NCBI RefSeq assembly: GCF_042651565.1
Contig: NZ_JBHSDF010000003.1
Strand: one strand, 5' to 3'
Origin: Salinispirillum marinum
GTDB taxonomy: Bacteria > Pseudomonadota > Gammaproteobacteria > Pseudomonadales > Natronospirillaceae
Length of the DNA stretch: 64,000 bases
Position 1 is the first letter of the stretch, and every line of letters begins with the position of its first letter. The notes beneath the pieces are model-generated. The model ran no database searches. It was not told the DNA's origin and worked only from the letters and a program-made list of their open reading frames with translations. Below are positions 41,774 to 49,542 of the stretch, piece after piece. The position numbers and the translations under genes were made by a program.

Positions 41774-42769
41774 CTATTGAGCCAATAGTTTTTGTGCTGC
41801 CCACTTGGCGTAATAAGTCAGAATGCCATCGGCACCGGCACGCTTGAAACCCACCAACGCTTCCATGATGGCCTCTTCGGTAAGCCAACCATTGGCAATA
41901 GCGGCTTGTAACATGGCGTACTCGCCGCTGACTTGGTACACCATGGTCGGCATGTGAAATTGATCTTTTACCCGCCGCACGATATCGAGATAGGGCATGC
42001 CGGGTTTGATCATGACCATATCGGCGCCTTCGGCAATGTCCAATGCGACTTCATGCAACGCTTCGTTGCTGTTGGCCGGATCCATTTGATAGGTGTATTT
42101 GTTTCCACCGGCCAAATTTCCGGCCGAACCGACGGCATCACGGAACGGCCCGTAAAAGGCGGAAGCGTATTTTGCGGAATACGCCATGATGCGGGTGTTT
42201 ACATAATCTTCGTCTTCCAACGCTTCTCGTAAAGCACCAACTCGGCCATCCATCATATCCGAGGGCGCAACAATGTCCGCACCAGCGGCGGCGTGCGACA
42301 TAGCCTGTTTTACCAACACCTCCAGTGTGACATCGTTATCTACATACCCTGTCGCGTCGAGAATGCCGTCTTGCCCGTGCGCGGTGAACGGATCGAGTGC
42401 CACGTCGGTCATGACGCCTAACTCGGGGACGGCCGCTTTGATGGCGCGCACCGCTCGTTGGGCTAAACCGTCCGGATTGTAGGCTTCTTCCGCTAACAGC
42501 GATTTCTGTGCTGGTGAGACCACCGGAAATAAGGCCAGCACGGGTATACCCAGTTGATGAATCACTTTGGCTTCCTCAACCAAGAGATCAATGGACAAAC
42601 GCTCAACACCCGGCATGGAGGCGACCGCTTCACGTTGGCCTTGGCCTTCAATAACAAACATCGGGTAGATCAGATCCGCTGCAGACAAACTGTTTTCGCG
42701 CATCAACGAACGGCTGAAGGCATCTTTGCGCATGCGACGTGGACGACTGGCCGGATATTGCTGAAACAT
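41774..42769 (-). CDS. hemB: Delta-aminolevulinic acid dehydratase (porphobilinogen synthase)
   Basis: 331 residues. It condenses two 5-aminolevulinates to porphobilinogen in heme synthesis. The two Schiff-base lysines lie in AYSAKYASAFYGP and MVMIKPGMPYLD. At the metal site the sequence reads ALDPFTAHGQDG rather than the three-cysteine zinc motif, so the enzyme belongs to the Asp-type, Mg2+-dependent class typical of pseudomonads. Located 97 bp from trxA on the same strand. Confidence 0.97.
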   Translation of the reverse strand: MFQQYPASRPRRMRKDAFSRSLMRENSLSAADLIYPMFVIEGQGQREAVASMPGVERLSIDLLVEEAKVIHQLGIPVLALFPVVSPAQKSLLAEEAYNPDGLAQRAVRAIKAAVPELGVMTDVALDPFTAHGQDGILDATGYVDNDVTLEVLVKQAMSHAAAGADIVAPSDMMDGRVGALREALEDEDYVNTRIMAYSAKYASAFYGPFRDAVGSAGNLAGGNKYTYQMDPANSNEALHEVALDIAEGADMVMIKPGMPYLDIVRRVKDQFHMPTMVYQVSGEYAMLQAAIANGWLTEEAIMEALVGFKRAGADGILTYYAKWAAQKLLAQ

Positions 42770-42926
42770 TATATTAGCCTATGAAAATTAAAGAGTTTGA
42801 CGATACCGCAGGTGGCCCCATGGACTCAACCAAAAGTGCGCTGCTCGCAAAAGACTGCAGAATTGCCCTGCCTGGCCGATACTGTATGTGGCAATCCATA
42901 AACCGAGGCAGCCCATACTCATTAAC

Positions 42927-43325
42927 ATGACAGCCCCACACTCCTATCGTCGTCCGCGCAGCGCGTGGATTAACATGGTCTTGTTTACTCTTGTTCTGGG
43001 AGCGGTGACTGGCTGCGTCAATCAACCGCAATACAGCAGCCTTGAACAGTACTATGCCTATGATGACCTGTACGATTTCGGTTATTTGGCCTGCATCAAC
43101 CAAACCTATCGTCAAGAAGGCCGAGCGGCCATTGCGGAACGCTTGGATCGGGAAATTTGGCGTTTTATCGAAGCGGGTCACTACCCGGCTAAAGCCTATG
43201 GCTCGGTAATGATCGCTTCGCGCAACTATGCCAGTCAAATTCCCAGCGGCGATGCCGATATCGCCTGTCTACGCTGGAAAAATGGCCGCACCCTGTTTGA
43301 GGTTATTCGCTTAAGTCTGCGTTAG
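42927..43325 (+). CDS. Small predicted lipoprotein, unknown function
   Basis: 132 residues from ATG 42927. The N-terminal helix ends in a lipobox (LVLGAVTGC|VN, Cys near residue 30). The mature part is rich in tyrosine and aspartate (SSLEQYYAYDDLYDFGYLACIN) and has two further cysteines (ACIN and IACLRW), possibly a periplasmic disulfide. No family recognised. A GTG at 42888 would add 13 residues. Its last 23 bp overlap the end of the convergent yheS gene. Confidence 0.68.
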   Translation: MTAPHSYRRPRSAWINMVLFTLVLGAVTGCVNQPQYSSLEQYYAYDDLYDFGYLACINQTYRQEGRAAIAERLDREIWRFIEAGHYPAKAYGSVMIASRNYASQIPSGDADIACLRWKNGRTLFEVIRLSLR

Positions 43326-45204
43326 CCGCGGCTTCCAAAGCTTCTTCTGCTTCCAGCCAGGCGTGTTCTGCAGCCTCGACTTGACGTGTCAAATCGCCTT
43401 GCTGTTTTAACAATTGCTGTAGGCGATTCTGTTGTTCGCCGTTGTACAGGTCGGCGTCAGCCAGTAAATGGTTGACGTCCTTGAGTTGGCTTTGCAGCCG
43501 TTCGACCTCCGCCATACTTTTCTCAACCGCACGTTTAAGCGGCGCCAAACGCTTCCGATGTTCAGCTTCTTGTCGTTTGATAACCTTTCGATCAACACTG
43601 GAAGACAACGCTACGCCCGCCGCTACGGTTTTCTCAACCGGTGCTTGCAGCTCTTGCAGATACGCGTTGAGATCACCGGCATAAGGTGCCACCGTGCCAT
43701 CGCGCACCAACCAAAATTCATCGACCGTGGCTTCGAGTAAAAAACGATCGTGCGACACCACAATGACGACGCCTTCATAGGCCTGAAGGGCATTGACCAA
43801 CGCTGCCCGCATGGCCAGATCCAAGTGGTTGGTAGGCTCATCCAGCAACAACACATTGGGCGAGCGCCACGCGATTAGTGCTAAAGCCAGACGTGCCTTC
43901 TCACCACCCGACAGAGGGCCTACTTGTGCATCAGCCATGCTGCCGCGAAAATTGAAGCCACCAAGAAAATCACGAATTTCTTGTTCACGCGTGTCCGGAG
44001 ACACCCGCATCACGTGCTGTAAGGGCGTGGCCGCATGATCCAACGCATCCACTTGGTGCTGGGCAAAATACCCCGGATAATAATGCGCTCCGGGCACACT
44101 CTCACCTTGTATGATGGGTAAACTGCGTGCCAAATGCTTGATCAACGTGGACTTACCGGCCCCATTCTTCCCCAGCAAACCAATCCGCATACCGGGATAG
44201 AGATTCATGTTCAGTCGGGACAGTACCGGCGTGCCGTTATACCCTAGGGCTGCATCCGTCAGTGCTAGCAACGGGCTGGAGACTTTGTTACCCGCATGAA
44301 ATTGAAATCGAAACGGACTGTCGACCTGCGCCGGGGCCAAGTCCGCCATGCGTTCCAGGGCTTTCAGGCGACTTTGTGCTTGCTTGGCTTTAGAGGCCTT
44401 GGCCTTAAACCGGGCAACGAAGCGCTCCATTTCTGCTCGGCGTTCTTGTTGCTTTTCAAAAGCCGCTTGTTGCTGCGCCTGCCGCTCGGCTTTTTGCCGT
44501 TCATAGGCGCTGTAGTTACCGCGATAGCTGAACAGTTGCTGGTTTTCTACGCTGATGATGTGATCCACCACAGCGTCCATGAAATCGCGATCGTGAGAGA
44601 TCAACAATAGCGTGCCGTCATACTGCCGCAACCACTCTTGCAGCCAGTGTACGGTCTCCAGATCCAAGTGGTTGGTTGGCTCATCCAACAACAAGAGATC
44701 ACTGCGCTGAATGAGCGTTTGCGCTAAATTCAAGCGGACCCGCCAGCCACCCGAAAAAGCAGCCACTGGCGACGATAGCTGGTCGACGGAAAAGCCTAAG
44801 CCCAGCAGAATGCGTTCCGCCTCATGCTGCACCTGATAGCCTTGCATATCGTCCATTCGACCATGCAATTCCGCCAAGCGCGCTGTGTCACCAGCATTTT
44901 CCGCCGTTTGAATTTCTGCTTGTAGCGCCCGCCAAGCGTGCAGGCCATCCAACACATGATCCACTGCCGAACGTTGCAGGCCGGGCGTTTCTTGTTGCAT
45001 ATGGGCAATGTGCCAGCGCGCGGGTAGGTCTAACGTACCTTGATCCGCCGCCAAACCGCCAAGCAACATTTGGAACAAGGATGATTTTCCGGCACCATTG
45101 GGGCCGATTAGGGCAACCTTTTCGCCAGGGGCGATGCGCGCGGAAGCCTGCTCAAGCAGCACCTTGCCGCCACGCAGTAACTGAATATCGGTGAGTTGTA
45201 TCAT
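43303..45204 (-). CDS. yheS: ABC-F family ATPase YheS
   Basis: 633-residue soluble protein with two ABC cassettes and no membrane domain. It is an ABC-F translation factor that acts at the ribosomal E site. First cassette: Walker A GPNGAGKSS, signature FSGGWRVRLNLA, Walker B LLLLDEPTNHLDL. The arginine/lysine-rich linker ERQKAERQAQQQAAFEKQ follows. Second cassette: GKNGAGKST, LSGGEKARLALAL and LLLDEPTNHLDL. A C-terminal coiled coil of about 90 residues follows. The YheS assignment within ABC-F rests on overall pattern. Confidence 0.93.
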   Translation of the reverse strand: MIQLTDIQLLRGGKVLLEQASARIAPGEKVALIGPNGAGKSSLFQMLLGGLAADQGTLDLPARWHIAHMQQETPGLQRSAVDHVLDGLHAWRALQAEIQTAENAGDTARLAELHGRMDDMQGYQVQHEAERILLGLGFSVDQLSSPVAAFSGGWRVRLNLAQTLIQRSDLLLLDEPTNHLDLETVHWLQEWLRQYDGTLLLISHDRDFMDAVVDHIISVENQQLFSYRGNYSAYERQKAERQAQQQAAFEKQQERRAEMERFVARFKAKASKAKQAQSRLKALERMADLAPAQVDSPFRFQFHAGNKVSSPLLALTDAALGYNGTPVLSRLNMNLYPGMRIGLLGKNGAGKSTLIKHLARSLPIIQGESVPGAHYYPGYFAQHQVDALDHAATPLQHVMRVSPDTREQEIRDFLGGFNFRGSMADAQVGPLSGGEKARLALALIAWRSPNVLLLDEPTNHLDLAMRAALVNALQAYEGVVIVVSHDRFLLEATVDEFWLVRDGTVAPYAGDLNAYLQELQAPVEKTVAAGVALSSSVDRKVIKRQEAEHRKRLAPLKRAVEKSMAEVERLQSQLKDVNHLLADADLYNGEQQNRLQQLLKQQGDLTRQVEAAEHAWLEAEEALEAAANADLSE

Positions 45205-45714
45205 TTGTCATCTGAAATCGTTTGTCGAAATGCCCCGCTCGAACATCCGCTCTGGACGTTCTCGCTGGCGCTGTACAACCAACCGGGCGTTGCCGCACAC
45301 GTGCTGGAGCGGCAGGAAGCATACCACATTTGGGTAAACGACTGGCTATTTGCGGTATGGTTGGCGCAACAGCAGCGAATCATTCACGATGATTTTGCGT
45401 TGCACATGGAGACATGGCAGGCATGGCGGGAAGCCGCGGTTATGCCATGGCGAAGCCTCCGCATGGCACTGCGTGAGCCTGGCCTGGAAGGCTTGCATCA
45501 ACGCACGCTGGAAACAGAATTACGACTGGAACAGGCAGATCAGGCGTATTTATACGCTCGGCAGGGAAAGCTCAGTGAACTCGCTCCGCCGTCGGATCTG
45601 ACCGTCTTGATTGTGACCAGCCTTCAACGCCTGTCAGTAGAGTTGGACCAAGCGGTGGTAGAATCCAGCGCTGAATTGTTGTCGGCGGCCACTTCACGGC
45701 TTTTTTCTTCCTGA
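45196..45714 (+). CDS. TIGR02444/DUF2390 family protein
   Basis: 172 residues, no ATG near the start. Translation probably begins at TTG 45196 or TTG 45205, the first overlapping the yheS start on the opposite strand. The conserved beginning HPLWTFSLALYNQPGVAAHVL...LQ and the WVNDWLFAVWLA stretch match the uncharacterised TIGR02444 family. Helical, cytoplasmic. Its 3' end overlaps the parA-like gene by about 90 bp in convergent orientation, so one of the two C-termini may be relaxed. Function unknown. Confidence 0.8.
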   Translation: MYHLSSEIVCRNAPLEHPLWTFSLALYNQPGVAAHVLERQEAYHIWVNDWLFAVWLAQQQRIIHDDFALHMETWQAWREAAVMPWRSLRMALREPGLEGLHQRTLETELRLEQADQAYLYARQGKLSELAPPSDLTVLIVTSLQRLSVELDQAVVESSAELLSAATSRLFSS

Positions 45715-46451
45715 TCCTGCCGCCGTCTATCCAGCACTTTTACGATGGCCGTATCAATCCAATCCAATAAAAACTGCCACTCTTGGGTGTCAGTATCGTG
45801 CCGGTTTTGCATGTCGGTCAGTCCGAGCCCATGTTCTGAGGCACGCACATAGAACTGGGTATCACGCAGGCTGGTCACAAACGGGATTTTCAAACTGCGC
45901 AGGAACAATTCCAATTTGGAATATACAAGGGTATTGCGACGCACCCGGTTCGCCACCGCACCGACCAAGATGGGGCGTGCCCGAAAGGCGGGCGACAGCA
46001 ACACTTCTTTGATAAAACTGGTGGTAGCACGAATATCAATCGGTGAGGGTGTAACCGGGATGATCATAATATCCGTATCCCGGATCATATCGCTTAACGC
46101 ATTGCCCTTTAGCCCGGCGGGCGTATCAATGATCACGCGATCTGTTTCTTCCGGCAACTTACGCATCACATAGGTACGCGTTGAGTTCGCCAACTGACTG
46201 TAGGCCGCAACACCGTGAATACCCCCCAAACCACGATGTCGGGCTTGCAACCACTGCATGGATGATCCTTGCGGATCAAAATCAATCAACGCCGTAGACT
46301 TGCCGCTGGCGGCAAAATGAGCGGCTAAATTCGTCGCCAAGGTGGTTTTACCGCAACCGCCTTTTGAATTGGCCAGCACGATACGCACCGGCGCTTCATG
46401 TCGACTGACGCGGGTCTCGCTGATCGTGTTTTGAAGGACATCCATACTCAT
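45624..46451 (-). CDS. ParA-family ATPase without adjacent ParB
   Basis: 275 residues from ATG 46451. The deviant Walker A is NSKGGCGKTTLATNLAAHFA (about 28-47), Walker A' LIDFDPQGSS and Walker B RVIIDTPAGL. The central region (VTPSPIDIRATTSFI) fits the MinD/ParA clan. The last 30 residues are a charged, probably disordered tail that overlaps the convergent TIGR02444 gene. No parB or centromere-like repeats are nearby, so it may position a cargo other than the chromosome. Cytoplasmic. Confidence 0.88.
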   Translation of the reverse strand: MSMDVLQNTISETRVSRHEAPVRIVLANSKGGCGKTTLATNLAAHFAASGKSTALIDFDPQGSSMQWLQARHRGLGGIHGVAAYSQLANSTRTYVMRKLPEETDRVIIDTPAGLKGNALSDMIRDTDIMIIPVTPSPIDIRATTSFIKEVLLSPAFRARPILVGAVANRVRRNTLVYSKLELFLRSLKIPFVTSLRDTQFYVRASEHGLGLTDMQNRHDTDTQEWQFLLDWIDTAIVKVLDRRRQDQEEKSREVAADNNSALDSTTAWSNSTDRR

Positions 46452-46544
46452 GGTCAATGCTACTTTGGGTAATTCTTATGGTTACGGTTTACTGACTCAC
46501 AACATACTCACAGGATAGAAGCAATTTATGAGCCACAATTGCCA

Positions 46545-47534
46545 TCACTGCAACAAAGAGATGCGTCCATCGGCACCCAACACCAGCGCACCGCCCGCCA
46601 CACGGCGGATATCCATAATTTCTCCACTGGAACGGGTGTACAGTCCCTCACCCTTCAAACGCCACTGGCGCTGTTTTGAACTGTCGGTCAATTGCCACAA
46701 AATCACCTTTCGCACCCGATCACCTGTCAATAACATGGCGTCGTTGTCGACAAAGCGGGCGACGGTCATGGAATCCCGATTCATGGGCAAGCGCCGCACA
46801 ATTTGCCCACTGGTGGTGTTCCACACCAACCCTTCACTGCGCTGACCGACCGAAAAAGCATACACCCCAGAGGCTGACAGTGCGACCGTGCGCACCTGAT
46901 TATCATGAGTGATGCGATGCAGCGGCATGCCACTGGGTAAGTCCCAAAGAATGGCCGTATTGTCATCACTGCCGGTAACGGCTCGCCGACCGTCTGCCGC
47001 TAACGCCAGGCTGTAGATAGGCCCCTGGTGCCCGCGCAGGCGAACAATGATTTGCCCGGTCACCAAACTGAACAGCGCCGCAGAGCCATCTTCGAGGCCC
47101 AGCAAGACGTTTAAGCCTTCATCATCGAGCGCAGCACTGCGGATGTTGTCGGGTGCTTCGTAAAAAAAGATGGCTTGGCCCGTTGTACTGGACCACACGA
47201 CAAAGGTACGCCCTTGGGCGGTGAGTACGCGCTGACCGTTGCTGGAATACGCGACGGTGGTGAAGATGGAAAACTGGCCGGCATCAATATCACTGTCCAG
47301 ATTCCAATTAAACAAACGGGCGTGGTCGGGTACATTCCACAGACTGCCGCCATGCAATACCGAGCCAATGGTGGCGGTTTGCGCGTCGGGCGACAACGCC
47401 CCGGCGTAAATACCACCCTCGGCCAGTTCGAGTATGCGCTCCGGTCCACGATCACAACCCAACAAGGCCACGCCGCACAAAGCTACCCAAAGCAACCGCT
47501 GAATGCGTTTCAGCACACCAAAAGCCTGCTTCAC
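46545..47534 (-). CDS. WD40-repeat lipoprotein
   Basis: 329 residues, GTG start at 47534 with a GGAATAAAG site inside the end of rsd. A lipoprotein signal (LLWVALCGVALLGC|DR) is followed by seven blade-like repeats, the clearest being GHQGPIYSLALAADGRRAVTGSDDNTAILWDLPSG. A single seven-bladed beta-propeller is likely, anchored at the inner face of the outer membrane or on the inner membrane. A protein-scaffold role is inferred. No partner is obvious. Five bp from rsd, same strand. Confidence 0.85.
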   Translation of the reverse strand: MKQAFGVLKRIQRLLWVALCGVALLGCDRGPERILELAEGGIYAGALSPDAQTATIGSVLHGGSLWNVPDHARLFNWNLDSDIDAGQFSIFTTVAYSSNGQRVLTAQGRTFVVWSSTTGQAIFFYEAPDNIRSAALDDEGLNVLLGLEDGSAALFSLVTGQIIVRLRGHQGPIYSLALAADGRRAVTGSDDNTAILWDLPSGMPLHRITHDNQVRTVALSASGVYAFSVGQRSEGLVWNTTSGQIVRRLPMNRDSMTVARFVDNDAMLLTGDRVRKVILWQLTDSSKQRQWRLKGEGLYTRSSGEIMDIRRVAGGALVLGADGRISLLQ

Positions 47535-47539
47535 GTTCT

Positions 47540-48031
47540 TTATTCCGCAGCCGTCGTCAGCGCCTTTTCGCGGTGGACTTCATGCAGGCTTTGAATCAAT
47601 TGGTCTTCCAACTCAAAGCGCTCTTCCAATGTTTCGGCTAACGCCGACAAATCAGCATTTAATTGCGTTTGGCGCGCGCTGACTTGCTCGGCGCCTTGGT
47701 AGGCATCATTGAAATCCAGAATGGCTTCTGTCGTGGCTTGAATTTTCGGGAATATAGCTTCGGCTAAGGCCTCGCTACCGTCATTGAATTCACGCGCTTC
47801 ACGCATCAACTGTTCGTAGATTTCGAAATGGCCTGCCGATACATAATCCACCAAGATTTCACAGAAGGTCTCCACGCGATGGGCCAGCGGAATCTCTTTG
47901 CTGTTTGATTCCTGCGGCTGCGTGAGGGCAAACATGCGCACGATAAGGTCGCGGCGTTCATTGAGCCAACGGTCAATCAGGTCATGGACGCCACCCCAGA
48001 GTTCTTTCGCGTTAGTGCACTTCTCAAGCAT
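47540..48031 (-). CDS. rsd: Rsd/AlgQ anti-sigma-70 family regulator
   Basis: 163 residues from ATG 48031 (AGGA upstream). All-helical protein that binds region 4 of sigma70 in stationary phase. Family hallmarks: LIDRWLNERRDLIVRMFAL near the start, FCEILVDYVSAGHFEIYEQL in the middle, and LEERFELEDQLI toward the end, closely following E. coli Rsd. Longer in-frame extensions upstream overlap the dsbB end and are not needed. In pseudomonads algQ also sits near a dsb gene. Confidence 0.93.
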   Translation of the reverse strand: MLEKCTNAKELWGGVHDLIDRWLNERRDLIVRMFALTQPQESNSKEIPLAHRVETFCEILVDYVSAGHFEIYEQLMREAREFNDGSEALAEAIFPKIQATTEAILDFNDAYQGAEQVSARQTQLNADLSALAETLEERFELEDQLIQSLHEVHREKALTTAAE

Positions 48032-48104
48032 AACGATTCTTCCTAGACGAACGATACTGCTTAGAAAACCACCAGCACAATAAAATTGCAACTGAAAAGC
48101 GGTC

Positions 48105-48632
48105 TTAACCCTGGATACGACGACGAACGAGCGCCATGAGATCACCTTTCCACGCTTGCAACCCCAATACGACCATGAAAAACACGAACCATACCAGCGC
48201 CCAACCGGGAATTGTCAGGCCCAAAAACGACCAATGCAGATCGGCGCAATCACCGCTGCCTTGAAACACTGTGCTGATTACGTCTTGCATGGGGAAATTA
48301 CGCATCATGTAGGACAAATCCGGTCCGCACGATGGCATGTACTCGGCCGGGTTACCTTGCAACCATGTATGCCGGGCAGCAATACCCGCTCCTATGGTGG
48401 CCACGATGAACCCGAGAGCCGATAACACGCGCAGTGCTTTCCCGTTTGGCTTTACCAATGCCGCCAGCAGACTGAACAGGATAATCCCCATAAACGCGAT
48501 ACGCTGAAATACACAAAGCGGACAAGGCAGCATGCCAAGGTGATTTTGAAAGTAGAGGATGCCTGTTAAGATGAGGGAGAAGGCACTGAGCGCCAGCAAA
48601 AAATTGAGCCAGCGCGAGGTCAAGAGAAACAT
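48105..48632 (-). CDS. dsbB: Disulfide bond formation protein B
   Basis: 175 residues from ATG 48632 (AGGA site). Four-helix inner-membrane quinone reductase that reoxidises DsbA. The first cysteine pair Cys37-Cys40 lies in LPCPLCVFQR. The second pair is Cys102 (PSCGPDLSYM) and Cys129 (GSGDCAD). The arginine in the QR motif that binds quinone is present. No dsbA is in the window. Divergent from the FliL-like gene, 103 bp apart. Confidence 0.95.
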   Translation of the reverse strand: MFLLTSRWLNFLLALSAFSLILTGILYFQNHLGMLPCPLCVFQRIAFMGIILFSLLAALVKPNGKALRVLSALGFIVATIGAGIAARHTWLQGNPAEYMPSCGPDLSYMMRNFPMQDVISTVFQGSGDCADLHWSFLGLTIPGWALVWFVFFMVVLGLQAWKGDLMALVRRRIQG

Positions 48633-48735
48633 AGTATCGATCCTTAGAGAAGAGTAGGCTATTTTTAACAAGTGCGTTCGATGTGTACAGCGTACAATGG
48701 TGTAAAGTTCGGGAATAGATGAGGTGTAGTGAGTC

Positions 48736-49182
48736 ATGAAGATCATGTGGCAATGGGGCGTATTGGTACTGAGCCTGGGGCTAAGCGGCCTCTTATTGGC
48801 TCAGGAAGTGGCACCGGCCGACCCGTCGCTCCCTCCCATGGAACCTGGCGCGTTCTCACCCGCCACCGCCCAATATTATGAACTGCAGCCTGAATTTGTA
48901 TTGAACTATGGCCAAGATGGCCGTATTCGTTTTTTACGCTTGGTGGTTACCTTAGTGGTGGCGGACCAGGCTGGGGTAGATGCGGCAACCATTCACTCGG
49001 CGGGTTTGCGCCACCAAGTGGTCATGCATGTTTCGGCTTCGACCCGTGCCGACTTGACTGACATTGGCCTGCGCGACGCGCTGCGCGAACGCATAAAGAT
49101 TGCTATGCAAGAGTATTTAATGCAAGAAACGGGATTCAATTACATTGAAGATGTGCTGTTCAGCAACTTGATACTGCAATAG
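48736..49182 (+). CDS. FliL-like protein outside a flagellar operon
   Basis: 148 residues. A signal-like N-terminus (WGVLVLSLGLSGLLLAQ) is followed by a proline-rich linker and the FliL fold: YYELQPEFVLNYG, RFLRLVVTLVVAD, then LRDALRERIKIAMQEYLMQETGFNYIEDVLFSNLILQ (outline). The end is the FliL pattern. FliL binds the flagellar stator. Unlike FliL, the N-terminal segment here looks cleavable (LLA|QE), so the protein may be periplasmic. No flagellar genes are near. Confidence 0.82.
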   Translation: MKIMWQWGVLVLSLGLSGLLLAQEVAPADPSLPPMEPGAFSPATAQYYELQPEFVLNYGQDGRIRFLRLVVTLVVADQAGVDAATIHSAGLRHQVVMHVSASTRADLTDIGLRDALRERIKIAMQEYLMQETGFNYIEDVLFSNLILQ

Positions 49183-49239
49183 CGGGAGGACAGAGGCCGA
49201 CAAGCCCCCATCATCTTCGTTAATTCCTGTTGGGTCCTT

Positions 49240-49440
49240 TCAACTGGCGCGCTGCCGCGCTATGGGTCGGCTTCGCGCTTGCACCGCCTCGAAACCATCG
49301 TGCCAACCCGCTTCCCAAGCCGCCGACAAGATATCGGCCTCAGGATGGGGACATTGATCCAAGCCTTTGCCCGTCAAACCGACAAAGTACCCGCGTTGAT
49401 AGGCCGCATTCAAATTGTCGGCCTGTCCATCGTGTTGCAT
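49240..49440 (-). CDS. rmf: Ribosome modulation factor
   Basis: 66 residues, ATG 49440 with an AAGGAG site. The central AYQRGYFVGLTGKGLDQCP and AAWEAGWHDGFEAV match the RMF signature (QRGY..G..G.....CP.......W..GW). RMF dimerises 70S ribosomes to inactive 100S particles in stationary phase. The E. coli form is 55 residues; this one has a slightly longer C-terminus. The upstream region contains CCTAGGGGTAGG (49497-49508), also found upstream of comM. Confidence 0.9.
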   Translation of the reverse strand: MQHDGQADNLNAAYQRGYFVGLTGKGLDQCPHPEADILSAAWEAGWHDGFEAVQARSRPIARQRAS

Positions 49441-49542
49441 AAGCTGCTCCTTAGAACATCCTTTTAGATAGCGTTACTATAGAACAACTACCTATGCCTA
49501 GGGGTAGGAAATTGACGACATCTGTTGTACGCAGCCATCCTT

